From the NCBI GenBank assembly GCA_030068145.1, contig JAPJBO010000085.1, forward strand, positions 148,501 through 212,500: a DNA stretch of 64,000 nt, read 5' to 3'. The notes below the pieces were generated by a model. The model made no database searches. It worked only from the letters and a program-made list of their open reading frames with translations, and was not told where the DNA came from. The position numbers and the translations under genes were made by a program. Positions 54,601-61,008 of this stretch are shown here, piece after piece (position 1 is the stretch's first letter; every line of letters begins with the position of its first letter). Origin of the DNA: Diplonema papillatum. Lineage: Eukaryota > Euglenozoa > Diplonemea > Diplonemida > Diplonemidae.

Positions 54601-56778
54601 TGATCTTCTCCACAATTTCCGGGCACACCGGCTCGAAGTAGACCTCGTCGGCCATACCTGCGGGAAGTAAGGGTTTTAAGTGGTTTGAAGCGACAGGAGA
54701 TGCCAACATTTTTGAAACGGGGTGGCCCTGTGGCCACCCCGATTATGACACTTTTCCAGGGTTCATTCGCAAGTGCATCGTGGATACTATTGTCGGCAAT
54801 GGATGTTTGGCTGGCGATTTCAAAATTTGCGCGGTGTCCTTTTTGTTGGCCCCTAGCTCATACACAGGGTCGAGGTTGGGAACAAGGGAGGGAAAGGTGC
54901 ATGTACATACCCCTCGACGTTTGGCACGTGGCGATGTTCGGGTTGACGAGGATGACCTCCAGGTTGTGCTCCTTAAGCGCCTTGATGGCCTGTGACCCGC
55001 TGTAGTCGAACTCGCCGGCTTGCCCGATGGAGAGACCACCGGAGCCGAGGAGGAGGATCTTCTTCACATCCGGCTTCCGGCGGATGGGGACGATCGTCGT
55101 CCGCGCGCCCTTCTCCTTGATCCGGCCGAGGAACATCGAGAACAGGAAGTCTGTGTCCGTGGGCCCGCCCATGGCCTCAGGGTGGAACTGGACGGAGAAG
55201 AAAGGCTTCGAGATGTGGCCGATGCCCTCGTTGGTGTAGTCGTTCGCGTTGAAGAACAGCGGGCACCAGTCCTCCGGCAGCGACTTGTCGTCGACGGCGT
55301 ATCCGTGGTTCTGCGGCGTGATGTAGCATCGCGTAGTCCGCATGTCGATCACGGGTTGGTTCATGCCTCGGTTTCCGAACTTCATCTTGAACGTCTTCGC
55401 ACCGGCCGCCCGGGCAAGCAACTGGTGGCCCATGCAGATCCCAAAGATCGGGACCGGCGGTTCCCGCGCCAGACACTTCTTCAAGTTGTCCACCGTGACT
55501 CCCATCGTCTCCGGGTCACCGGGCCCGTTCGACAAGAAGATTCCTGCAGTGTGTGAGTGTGCGGGGATAGCGTCTCCTACGAAAGAAAAACAACACTGAT
55601 TCGCTCTGAACTGGGGCTTGTACGCATGATGTCGTATCGGAGGGGAAAGCATCGCCGCGAGGGGAAACGGGTAAAATGGGCTTTGCGTGGGCCGTCGTTA
55701 CTTACTGAAATAATGTGCAAATGACTCCCACTATGCGCAACAAGTCGGACCTGGCTCACAGCCACTGCGCCCTCTATGGGTCGCACAACGATCGCCGGAC
55801 GAGCAGCCGGCTCTTCCCGGCTACTCGTCCTCCGCATCTCGGCGTGCCTGTCGGCGCGTACGGGAATTCCGATTCCTTTTCGGAATATGAACTAGTCAGT
55901 AACTTCCAAGAACAGTTGCAACCGACAAGGGTTGCACCACGACGAAAGCGCGGCAAAAGTGACCCTTCTGAAGTCACGTAGCAAAAAGTTAGCATAGTGT
56001 GGTACTCATTTGCATGCAAATGACTCCCCACTAACGCAACAAGAAGACGCAACAAGACGAGATTATGTGAAAAGAAAGTGACGCTACCATCGCAGTCCTC
56101 CTGGGAGAAGTCGTAGTCCCACGGGACAACCTTGAGCGTGGTGTCCGTGTGGTTGACAAAGTACCGAATGATGTTGAACTTGATGCCCATGTCAACGGCC
56201 ACGATCTTGTACTTGCCGCTTCCGTAAACCTGCGGCTCCTTTCGCGAGACCTCCGCGCACAGGTTCCGCTTGTTCGGGTCTGACCAGTCCAGCTTGTCGT
56301 CGTTGAACATGATCTTCCCGAGCATCGAGCCTTGGTCCCGGATCTTCTTCACGAGCGCCCGCGTGTCGACGTTGTACAGAGCCGGCACATTGTGCTCCTT
56401 CAGCCAGTCTCCCAGCGAAGACGTGCTGGCGTAGTGAGAGTGCGTGTAGCTGTAGTTGCTCACGATGACTCCGGTCACCTGCACCTTTTCGGATTCGAAG
56501 GAAAGCGGGAGGCCGTGCTCGTCACGCTTCGTACGGTCCGGAACACCGTAGTTCCCCACGAGCGGGTACGTCAACACCAGGATCTGGCCTTTGTACGACG
56601 GGTCTGAAAGCGACTCCGGGTAGCCGACCATGCCCGTGTTGAAGACTACTTCTCCCGCGACCGAGGTCTCCGCCCCGAACGACTTCCCCGTGATCAGCGT
56701 TCCATCCGAGAGCTGCAGGGTCGCCAACTTCGCGTTCAGCTCCCGGTCGATTTGATCATTGGCGACGAACGACGCCAT
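33000..56778 (-). CDS. CPS: Carbamoyl-phosphate synthase, fused GATase-CPSase, copy B
   Basis: Tandem duplicate of the gene at 11427-28168. Exons in coding order: 56088-56778, 54911-55543, 54392-54657, 47344-48119, 46379-46447, 45628-45865, 39000-39120, 38102-38352, 37266-37518, 36604-36953, 35791-35883, 35111-35203, 33000-33635. Every exon has the same length as in copy A, every junction is GT..AG, and the join is open for 1489 codons plus stop. Glutaminase Cys267, His351 and Glu353 are kept. I count seven differences from A: Q12R, Y328F, A492E, A857T, S886N, P947A, Y988F. The frame stays open upstream of Met1 for 54 codons, but that stretch is not kept in copy A, so I treat it as leader. 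Introns are larger because of insertions, including a LINE in intron 6. Confidence 0.95.
33988..34677. mobile_element. Putative inverted-repeat element, intron 12 of copy B
   Basis: The ends read TTATGTCGTTTTTAATT (33988) and, inverted, AATAAAAAAACGACATAA (ends 34677). ATTATGTCG occurs again near 34244 and inverted near 34479. A 63-codon frame at 34234-34425 contains [11 protein letters not shown] and [13 protein letters not shown], two CxxC pairs spaced like a small zinc finger. No clear target duplication and no counterpart in copy A intron 12. The family is unknown. Confidence 0.4.
34561..34611. repeat. Perfect 20-bp hairpin
   Basis: 34561-34580 (GGTTTGCAACCCCGAGCCAC) and 34592-34611 are perfect complements around the loop GAGCGGAGCGA. 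It lies inside the element at 33988-34677. Confidence 0.85.
34701..34736 (+). mobile_element. Remnant of the RNase H-type LINE 3' end
   Basis: Reads [11 protein letters not shown] then stop, matching the C-terminus of the fragment at 1978-2795 ([11 protein letters not shown]). Only the last codons remain next to the inverted-repeat element. Confidence 0.5.
35111..35203 (-). CDS. CPS: CPS-B exon 12
   Basis: Residues 1248-1278, identical protein. About 85 bp of intron on the acceptor side also match copy A. Confidence 0.92.
35791..35883 (-). CDS. CPS: CPS-B exon 11
   Basis: Residues 1217-1247; one synonymous change seen near the acceptor (TGC/TGT side of IIECN). Confidence 0.93.
36604..36953 (-). 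CDS. CPS: CPS-B exon 10
   Basis: Residues 1100-1216, identical protein; donor AAG|GTGGCC differs from A's AAG|GTGCGC, and the following intron is mostly unrelated to A's. Confidence 0.95.
37266..37518 (-). CDS. CPS: CPS-B exon 9
   Basis: Residues 1016-1099, identical protein to copy A; donor CAG|GTGTGT, acceptor ACAACAG. Confidence 0.95.
38102..38352 (-). CDS. CPS: CPS-B exon 8
   Basis: Residues 932-1015; reads [10 protein letters not shown] (Ala947 for Pro) and STDFDESDR (Phe988 for Tyr). Confidence 0.95.
39000..39120 (-). CDS. CPS: CPS-B exon 7
   Basis: Residues 892-931, identical protein to copy A; acceptor CACACAG, donor CACG|GTACGC. Confidence 0.92.
39475..39612 (+). repeat. Second copy of the CTTAACCATGGTTAAG repeat
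   Basis: Matches 10180-10320. It sits immediately next to the 3' tail of the full LINE in intron 6, so the LINE may have inserted beside or into this repeat. Confidence 0.6.
39652..45137 (-). mobile_element. Near-complete OTU-2A-EN-RT LINE in CPS-B intron 6
   Basis: Spans the long frame at 39710-45106 plus a 3' tail (plus-strand 39652-39700: GCATTGAGTTCTTTTAAGTA ... GATTAGCATGCACTG). No poly-A tail is visible. The 5' end abuts, at 45138, a second copy of the same tail motif belonging to an older element in the same orientation. Copy A intron 6 is only 267 bp and lacks the LINE, so it arrived after the gene duplication. The coding frame is uninterrupted, but the OTU domain looks 5'-truncated. 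Confidence 0.88.
39710..45106 (-). CDS. LINE polyprotein: OTU-like, 2A, APE endonuclease, RT, zinc modules
   Basis: 1798 residues. About 1-95 resemble the end of an OTU cysteine protease ([20 protein letters not shown], then [13 protein letters not shown]); the part with the catalytic Asp/Cys is missing upstream. Residues 124-136 ([13 protein letters not shown]) match the 2A ribosome-skipping consensus, so the OTU part would be released between G135 and P136. Residues 140-390 are an APE-type endonuclease (GDLN 302-305, RIDRI 351-355, GHR 377-379). Residues 672-960 are reverse transcriptase (ALDFRKCFD with D815, LQGCP, YADD 906-909). A CCHC module follows (C1238, C1241, H1251, C1256), then a Cys/His-rich region (1526-1623) and a basic Lys/Arg-rich tail. 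Found in sense with CPS within an intron. Probably produced by its own transcript. No RNase H is seen. Confidence 0.88.
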   Translation of the reverse strand: MDAMLEDPTFEAHFAPSERYGSWEFYVEAMRGPYEYGDEMTLTAAATVTGTTIWVLDSRSPHILRRYAPRAGATGEQAVVTYVPEHYDRLLLPGSAMAELARRTGTVETAAVLQSIKESARQRLITAGDVEQNPGPGRAEMRFATLNVTNLLQYLPAADAVEADLLCCQEVTLLPCKRVQAEEYLRKWCCHWGLPPPGRLCRNSGSRSTMNAANGGLSTLVLRPIPAYDTMTALSHAAIRSPDRVSHTVVATGAGNTFVHVFNVYCPSGNGRAESEEREDMLEKILFAAADSLGDVPIMVMGDLNTEEDRSPVLRKALRNGWSDAAELHHARTGDTPPPPTFTSARTSGTRIDRILLNRITTGAFRQCVTTAVNVPGHRLVTMTLDIAALRQIVWRFKVPREISTEGGPKWGLSDTEAYREAVQRLANSDFAERLAAQRVEEAWLEWSRVSEQYLQDAFGIPAEERGRSTGRGIKTSPKRVCITASTASDGSGAANSRQLRLRKAIHRMERICSYLAQRRGPEAVPHEVSRCWQNSRRLAQACMKDGQGTEGFPDHEEAKQLLTALREETSRLGKEGSAARFTKYRDKLNERADASRRCLTTICAGRAEPSGVLRKGAGVTANVDEMDEVLNTAWDPILRKYKDGPEPEYEPFRDRFRDHIGPHMMEAGTITGEELRILLRKKPKKSASGVDGWRMAELRELPLPLLNALADVMNLVEATGDWPASMTTALVSMVPKDESQDPLHTRPITVTSAVYRLWACRRLADIVLWQEEWIEEGQKGFRPGHRIEDVLMEIGLEMEDALLDGEPLYGVALDFRKCFDMVPREIVLRLAEDLGLHNRVLKPLRAIYRLLARRFKLPLGVGREFSVTNGILQGCPVSVILINALLSVVMKAVKKEAEGVSPKSYADDATLLSRLSEAALQKGVDVVDEFCTLTGMELNLQKTVAFSTRRRHQSTLKLRSVDALLRFSKSVKCLGVLVSTAKNRTERSDSERVEKAAALAEGLRHAPFRYEKRVRIVQSNVLPAALSGCSFAPVSKVAMKRLTTSVMGLIWGGSNPKRAREMVLNFQEKGHLTDPGTCLAYRVTTAFYAACERLPRLLPLMESIRGRYAEGDLPLGPVGLAMRSMEECGHVWGPGPLSRTLRNGATFDPLASAPSKRGHEVRADLRAKTWSRLVARRPGFEGIQRADLERTNTFWRMRECPAHTARLIRVALAGGVNTAEYTSRMRQAGAEPQAPSCKHCGSGDTEDEKHVFWDCGAYSHIRRREAHAELMAANRADWPRCTLEHGVVVPENAQFSRRLQEMMAEILAERAGLEARGWVARNPTTPWSRANAMPAEKFDHPFARIAPAWTWERNKTWGLPTFYALVAWLSDMQWTENGQASMLELAIDFELFSGLSMPLHGNAPKGVRERGNVLRCMMSALDKLAAQQGLGSCMRGERVCPTTSLSFMGITGISGIRPRPRFREAHTGTILEEQVKGSDVGTQCPTYPDWTIGRAARWALPAPPQLHPDPVHMPGVGIEKALVTCATHHKGKCEACRALVRRDVPTVEMCCRHHHHANDGQPIAVCTEHSTTKCGECKTAAACCRSGHHACRTHGRGTCQECKRLPTLTQRRPAACCSRGHHQSNKPNVQSTPGRNKKKRPSSPTQVGVQRETPVGKRAARAARAPLAATKKETATTGRATKRPPPTPGTSERPALKKRVLGTPKEGPIAGRKRKKTKATTPDSGVHRRKKKVPRASSSQKRPGTTGTPMPSKVENGHSCPPSYSPTQSLESQESQTPLAPQMLDLDDAMAGDDVIR
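45138..45215 (-). mobile_element. 3' tail of an older LINE copy, head-to-tail with the full LINE
   Basis: Minus strand reads GTGTCACGGGATGTTTGGCA GCCGC, then GCATGTTAATCC and TTCATGTACTTAAAAGAACT CAATGCT, matching the full LINE's tail with three differences in about 48 bp. The GTGTCACGG...GGCAGCCGC piece recurs at 38938-38966 and 51805-51840, where it encodes a C-terminus of the form VSRx(2)-(L/P)AAAA then stop. Confidence 0.55.
45628..45865 (-). CDS. CPS: CPS-B exon 6
   Basis: Residues 812-891; Thr857 and Asn886 replace Ala and Ser. Opens the 6.5-kb intron holding the LINE. Confidence 0.93.
45915..45948. repeat. 13-bp perfect hairpin, intron 5 of copy B
   Basis: TTCGAGGGCTTTG, 8-base loop, CAAAGCCCTCGAA. 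Absent from copy A intron 5. Two more short hairpins lie in intron 4 of copy B (CCCGAAGGGT/ACCCTTCGGG near 46575-46606, TGCACGGGG/CCCCGTGCA near 46689-46713). Confidence 0.75.
46379..46447 (-). CDS. CPS: CPS-B exon 5 (microexon)
   Basis: 69 nt, same 23-residue segment as copy A; acceptor ACACAG beside a CA/GT tract, donor CCAG|GTGTGC. Confidence 0.88.
47344..48119 (-). CDS. CPS: CPS-B exon 4
   Basis: Residues 531-788; protein identical to copy A. The intron sequence just upstream of its acceptor (48120 to about 49510) is also almost identical to A's. Confidence 0.95.
48600..49070 (-). mobile_element. 3' fragment of an OTU-2A-type LINE, intron 3 of copy B
   Basis: Same truncated insertion as 19400-19870 with almost no differences, ending [14 protein letters not shown] then stop (48679). 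The whole block from exon 4 to about 49510 matches 18921-20250. Confidence 0.7.
49035..49275 (+). repeat. Full-length copy of a dispersed repeat (about 240 bp)
   Basis: TGCAAGAACGTGCTTGAAAT ... CTCAACACCGCACTGGTC ... GGTCCTTTAAGCC ... AAGGCGGACCATCATCAGCG ... GAACCTGAGTGTCTGCAGAC ... GGCGGCTGTTCGTAGCTCGT ... GCACAGGCGAATCCG. Other copies: 5620-5705 (start), 12117-12208 (end), 19835-19998 (deleted), 29820-29960 (diverged), 56935-57165 (full, just upstream of CPS-B). Confidence 0.75.
49531..49753. repeat. Palindromic tandem array, left end of the TIR element
   Basis: Seven or more copies of a roughly 21-bp unit, TGCGGTCATTGACCGCA plus a CCCA-type spacer; each unit is itself a hairpin. Diverged units (ACCGGTCATT..., TTGACCGG) lie nearer the end. 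Confidence 0.9.
50355..51010 (+). repeat. Dispersed unit shared with the window's right end
   Basis: 50370-50510 ([19 protein letters not shown] then stop, followed by GCGCAAGGGAATGTTGAGTG and GAAACGAGCTTGGGCGAGG) and 50960-51000 (CGTGGTGCATCAACTCCCT) match 63664-63975 in reverse orientation. The stretch 50550-50950 is missing or different in that other copy. It may be a gene or element exon; frame and function unknown. Confidence 0.55.
51770..52335 (-). mobile_element. LINE 3' fragment (Cys/His-rich family) inside the TIR element
   Basis: The minus-strand frame at 51977-52330 holds [39 protein letters not shown] and [18 protein letters not shown], matching the C-terminal zinc region of the full LINE ([19 protein letters not shown]) and of the fragment at 1-1110. 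Another frame ends [10 protein letters not shown] then stop near 51802. It is a third subfamily variant and is decayed. Confidence 0.65.
53644..53820. repeat. Palindromic tandem array, right end of the TIR element
   Basis: Six or so copies of TGCGGTCATTGACCGCA-type units with AA, ATGT and AGGG spacers, ending in the direct pair TGACCGGTCAAAAACTGACCGGTCA split by a short spacer. Confidence 0.9.
54003..54320. repeat. Inserted repeat splitting another repeat, intron 3 of copy B
   Basis: About 310 bp present in B and absent in A, between the two halves of the repeat seen whole at 25938-26055. CATTAAATTCCGC, CTCGGAGCCGTTGCTTCC, CATTTAATGCCG and CCTTAGCTGGCCTGC resemble 5840-6000. It is a clean insertion that dates after the CPS duplication. 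Confidence 0.65.
54392..54657 (-). CDS. CPS: CPS-B exon 3
   Basis: Residues 442-530; Glu492 replaces Ala in [13 protein letters not shown]. Glu there changes the surface charge of the first synthase half. Confidence 0.95.
54911..55543 (-). CDS. CPS: CPS-B exon 2 (glutaminase)
   Basis: Residues 231-441; triad Cys267, His351, Glu353 intact; Phe328 replaces Tyr. Acceptor CTGCAG, donor AGGG|GTATGT. Confidence 0.95.
55705..56050 (+). repeat. Octamer-palindrome repeat in intron 1 of copy B
   Basis: Copy of the repeat at 2885-3062, ending CATTTGCATGCAAATG ACTCCC; a related half (GTGCAAATGACTCCCACT) lies at 55715. Accounts for most of the size difference from copy A intron 1. Confidence 0.6.
56088..56778 (-). 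CDS. CPS: CPS-B exon 1
   Basis: Residues 1-230. Starts [14 protein letters not shown]; Arg12 replaces Gln. Donor ATG|GTAGCG (plus-strand CGCTACCAT), as in copy A. Confidence 0.93.
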
Positions 56779-56930
56779 CTTCTCTCTTCTCTTCTTCCGC
56801 TCCTCGGCTCGTGGCTGTTCGCTCTCCGGTCTCTGATAATGATTCTTGTGTGTCTGTGAGTAGGGTTTTCCCCGTGTGGGTGTTGTTTTGACCTGTTGGC
56901 AAGCGGCGTTGTCCGTGTCTTTTGGAGGGG
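56779..56930 (-). promoter_or_regulatory. Conserved 5' flank of CPS copy B
   Basis: Matches 28169-28330 (see there) and stops where a dispersed repeat begins at 56935. So B's upstream region beyond about 155 bp differs from A's and the two genes may be regulated differently. Confidence 0.5.
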
Positions 56931-56934
56931 AGAT

Positions 56935-57165
56935 TGCCAAAACGTGCTTGGAATGGATATGTGCTCAACACCACACTGGTTTCGTCTGACCGTGGTTAGA
57001 TCCTTTTAGTCACGGACACATAAGGCGGACCGTCATCAGCGCGGAACCTGAGTGCCTGCAGACAGGACAGCGGTGCGAGTCTGGTTTGTCAGGCGGCTGT
57101 TCGTAGCTCGTCACAGCTAGGACCATCCGTGCTACCATAGCACAGGCGAATCCGCCACGGGGAGT
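56935..57165 (+). repeat. Full dispersed repeat inserted upstream of CPS-B
   Basis: Same family as 49035-49275, about 90% alike. Copy A has no copy at the equivalent position. Confidence 0.7.
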
Positions 57166-58900
57166 GTCATTTGGAGGGGGGGTGAGCTGGCTATTTGGCA
57201 ATATAGTTCGCTGCGTCCGGACTGAGACGCCAACACCGCCCGCGTTCTTGTTTCTCTGCAATACAGATGCTGTCCAGCCAGAGGACCCGAACGAACTAAG
57301 AAAACTTGTGCTGGCTGTTTCACGCTTGACGTGAGTGTCGAAAGGCTTGCGACCATATCAGGGAAGAATTGCGTCTCTAGTTTTGCGAGATTCGAGAAAC
57401 TACTCGGAAACCCCCCCATGATGCTTTGGTGTGCAAACCCGTTTACTTTTTAGCCACATGCGACGTCTGAGGAAACTGAACTGCCCCAAGTAGGGCCTTC
57501 TGATGGTGATCATTTGCAAATTTGCCACCTGAAACCACGTCCAGGATTTGGGTTCAGGGTAGTGCGGTCAACGATGTGGTTTCCTTTTCTACTTTCTCTT
57601 ACACGGTTTCCCCTGTGCGAACGAAGGGGAAGCCTGCAAGCGTTCTCGCGATTGGAGGTGACACGCAAAACGGCAAAAGCTCGACGGGATCGGAACAAAA
57701 AACGGATGAAGCAACAGAAGCAAGAGCAACTCGCCAACCGTGACTGTATCACAACAATTAATGGCAACGATGATGATAAAGAGAGTTGCTGTGGCGTCGG
57801 TCATCACCGGCGTGAACCTCGTGCGTGGACACGTCCGTTGTATTCCTATCATATACTTTGGTGGGTAGAAACCAACACGATCTAAGTGCAGATCGCAATT
57901 ATATTTCTCCGAGGAGTGCCTAGTTGGGAGCAAGTCATCAGCTTGCGCAGACTATGTCCCCTACCATTTGTACACACCGGGATGGAGCTCAGGAAGAGGA
58001 AGCTTGGAATCATCTGTGGCGCGCTCTACGCTTCGTGGGGGTCGTAGTTGCAAACACGCCTAGACGAGTGAAAACAGTGGCTTTTTTAGAGTAAAAGTTC
58101 GCTTGAAACTCCGGGGTCTCAAGGTCGCCGGGTGACCGTTGCAGGCAATATGGAAAGATAATATTTGTGCGTTTATTGTGGTTCAGGGGTTCGGTGTTTT
58201 AGGGTCTCCGGTTGACCATTGAGGCTGGGAGGCGGGTGGTATGAGGGATGTGGGCATGATTACACACTTTAACTACGGCTAGCCAAGTTTGTAAGTGTTG
58301 CGACAGACACGAAGAAGATTTGTGCGCTGCGTGTTCTTGAGTGATGGTTACGGTGTGTACCTTTGTTGTTGATCGAGAATGAGGTGCAACAACACGAGAT
58401 CCGAGTAAACACCAGGTGTCGTGCCCGAATTTTAGATGTCTCAGGGTGACCTTCGTCGAATGGGTTATTTTTAGTTTCAAAAGACCGGTGTTCGAACCCG
58501 TGGCAACCGGGCGTAACCAAATCCCCTGGTACCGTCTTCTTGAGCTTGACGTGCGGGGGGCTGCGAAACGACACTTTGCGTTGATGCTTGGAAGGTATAT
58601 GACCTCTTGCAGTGCACGGAACCTCACGTTCCTTCCTGCCACGCGCCTCAGGTCCACCTGGCGTCTGAAGACACCGATCCTGGTTGAGACGGTCACGAGA
58701 AGTTCGATGGGATCTCTTTAGCACACCAGCTTTGGAACAGTGTTGTCTTTTCTTGGGGGGGGGATGCTAGTTAGGTGTTTGGGCAGAATCCTGCCTCTCA
58801 TGTATGTTTAAGTCTTCTTAGAGGAGGGATGCAGAGTTTTGCTTTCTTTTTTCCCTTTTCTGCGTTTTCCCTTTCGTCGTCGACTTCTTCTTTGATTGTG
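57166..58900. other. Upstream flank of CPS-B and intergenic DNA
   Basis: 57435-57575 is an inverted copy of the 120-bp family (see 17318-17435). 57605-57790 matches 28960-29140 upstream of copy A. 58755-58820 is a two-hairpin repeat copy. No gene recognised; frames at 58199-58724 overlap and look unconstrained. Confidence 0.45.
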
Positions 58901-58906
58901 GGGTAA

Positions 58907-60920
58907 GGGCAGACTATTTTTATTTTTTGATCCGCGTCCCCCGACCCTTGAAAATTTTCCGCGCGCGCGCGCAAGAAAAAATAGTTTTTTAAAAAAAAAT
59001 AGTTTGGCAAGTCACCTGGCCTGTGGGTTCCTGTGTGGAGGGGGGGGGTCTTGGTGGCAAGCGGTCGGGGGGTGGGGGGCCGGAGGGGTACGCGCCCCTC
59101 ACTTTGATTCTTCGGCGACTTTTTGCACTGGGAAATAACTGTCGTCTGCATGTGCTCAGGCTTTTTGTTGTACGGAGGGACCAGGTGAGCCTTCAGCGTA
59201 GAGCTGCTGCCACCGACAGTAGTAGGCGTCTAGTCGTGGGCCTTGCGACTGCCTGGGAGCAACCGTGTTGTTCGGCGTACTCGGCCAGAATTGGTATCGT
59301 ACCCACGTTTCGGACGGGACGTGGGCATCGGCCGGAAGCCGCTTCTGCACTTCTTCCATGAGAAGCCGGATGCTTGCGGGGGCCTCAACCGTGAGGCGTG
59401 AAACTTCTCCATGACGCCTCTCGTCCACGACAGTACCGCACTTCTCAAGAACGCGGCCCATGGCGTCCCAGTAGCCGTCGTGTTTGGACTCTTTTGACGA
59501 GCTTCGGAATGCAACCTCACTGGGGTGAAATCAGTTGTGAGGAGTTCAGCCAGGTGGCTTTCGGTTGGTGTGCGCAGGGGATTCACATCTCCGGTCACGA
59601 ACATGTACATCGTCTTGAGGATGGTACGCGGAACCCGAGATGACTTCCAGACCTCGACGAATTTCATCCTCATGGCCCGGGTGTGGAACCTTTTCCCCGT
59701 CCCGATGCACGACTTGAACGCCTTTGCGACATCATCCTGTAGGCGGCGGTCGCTCGGTGGCAGCTTGAATACCAAGCGCTTGCCCCCCAGCGTTGTATTT
59801 GTGGACACCGAAGGGGAAGCTCGTCTTTACCCCGTACCCCGTGGATCTGCTTGAACCGAGCACGGCGATCGTCAGAGAGGCTGGGCACGGTGTCCAGTGA
59901 AAACGGCTCGAGTTGCCTCGGCGAATTGCCCTTCCAGCTCTCCCCAAGAAGAAGACCCCTCCGCTTTCACGATGGACTGCTCCCAGTCGCAAACAGGGTT
60001 TCTGGATGGAACTCCCGCACTGCGTTGCTCAGTGCGCTGCTGGTTTTGCGCTTGCTGCGTGACGATACGGGTATACACCACATCTCTCACTTCCTGCAGT
60101 TTCGTGCAGTGGATGCTGAGAATACCTCAGCTCTGCAACCCACGGCAAGGCCAACACATTTCTCAGGCTACTTTCTTGTTCTTGCAGGTTCACCCATTTG
60201 CAGCGGCTTCACGCGGGCTTGGCTCTTTTTTACAGGTCGAAGGCGTTGACAGGTTTTCGCTACGGGAACTTTTGCTTCACAACGTACCGAACCTCCCGGT
60301 ACTGCATGGAGTCCATGGCCTGCATCATCCCAAGAGAAACATCTCTCCACACACTCCTGCTATCAGCCCTAGCCGACACCACCACATCATCATCATACTC
60401 GGCAGGCGTCTGGAGGTGACGGTCTTTTATGATCTGCTGAAACATCTTCATGAAGGACAACGACAGGTCGTTGATCTCAAGGAGGTGTCGATCCTTCACT
60501 GCACCAATCTCAACATCGATCGCGCAAAAACACAGCAGTGTCCCTTCCCTTTGCTTGTGCCCTGTTTTTGCATTAGCATGCAACACTCACTTAGTCAAGG
60601 TGAAATTTGCCGGCATCACAGCTTTCGTGGTGCTGCAGCAACAGATAGGTCAGGGGGTCAAAACAAATTAGAGATTCGCAGCGAGCTTCTAATCCGGCGT
60701 TCCGCTGACGTGTCGTTGTTGGCCCCACGAGCGGGGTTTGGTGTTTCCGCAGCCGAAGCTCGGACTTCAGTGACCATCTGGAGTCCCATGGCACCCTGTT
60801 GTACCCTTCCCACAGCAAAAAAGAAAAAATATTTTTTTTTTCAACTATTTTTTTTTCCACGGTTTCCCAAAATTTTCCGCGCGCTAGGACGCGGATCAAA
60901 AAAAAAAAAATAGTCTGCCC
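58907..60920 (-). mobile_element. 2.0-kb TIR DNA transposon flanked by TAA
   Basis: Left end GGGCAGACTATTTTT then TGATCCGCGTCC; right end is its inverted copy with a longer T run, about 34 bp of TIR. Both ends are flanked by TAA (58904-58906, 60921-60923). A 3-bp TWA target duplication is characteristic of PIF/Harbinger, so I assign that superfamily tentatively. The interior codes on the minus strand (start near 60586 with MLHANAKTGHKQREGTLLCF, later HTRAMRMKFVEVWKSSRVPR, then PSETWVRYQFWPSTPNN). The reading frame changes several times between blocks, so as it stands it is spliced or decayed. I do not recognise a DDE transposase, so a non-autonomous or second-ORF element is possible. Confidence 0.7.
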
Positions 60921-60926
60921 TAACAC

Positions 60927-61008
60927 GAAATTATTTATCGGTAACAAAATAATTACTTATCGGTAACAAAAAATTACTTATCGGTAACAGTTTCCGATAA
61001 ATAATTTC
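60927..61008. repeat. Small foldback with internal triplicate
   Basis: GAAATTATTTATCGG (60927-60941) and CCGATAAATAATTTC (60994-61008) are perfect inverted repeats. Between them, ATTACTTATCGGTAACA repeats in direct orientation, making three TTATCGGTAACA motifs in a row. It begins 3 bp after the transposon's TAA. Confidence 0.75.

Noticed and set aside
56779-56940. In-frame 54-codon N-terminal extension of CPS-B
   Set aside because: Not conserved in copy A, whose equivalent sequence is interrupted; composition is not like a transit peptide. Treated as leader.
58485-58530. GTTCGAACCC as a pol III B box
   Set aside because: No A box at a suitable distance and no cloverleaf.
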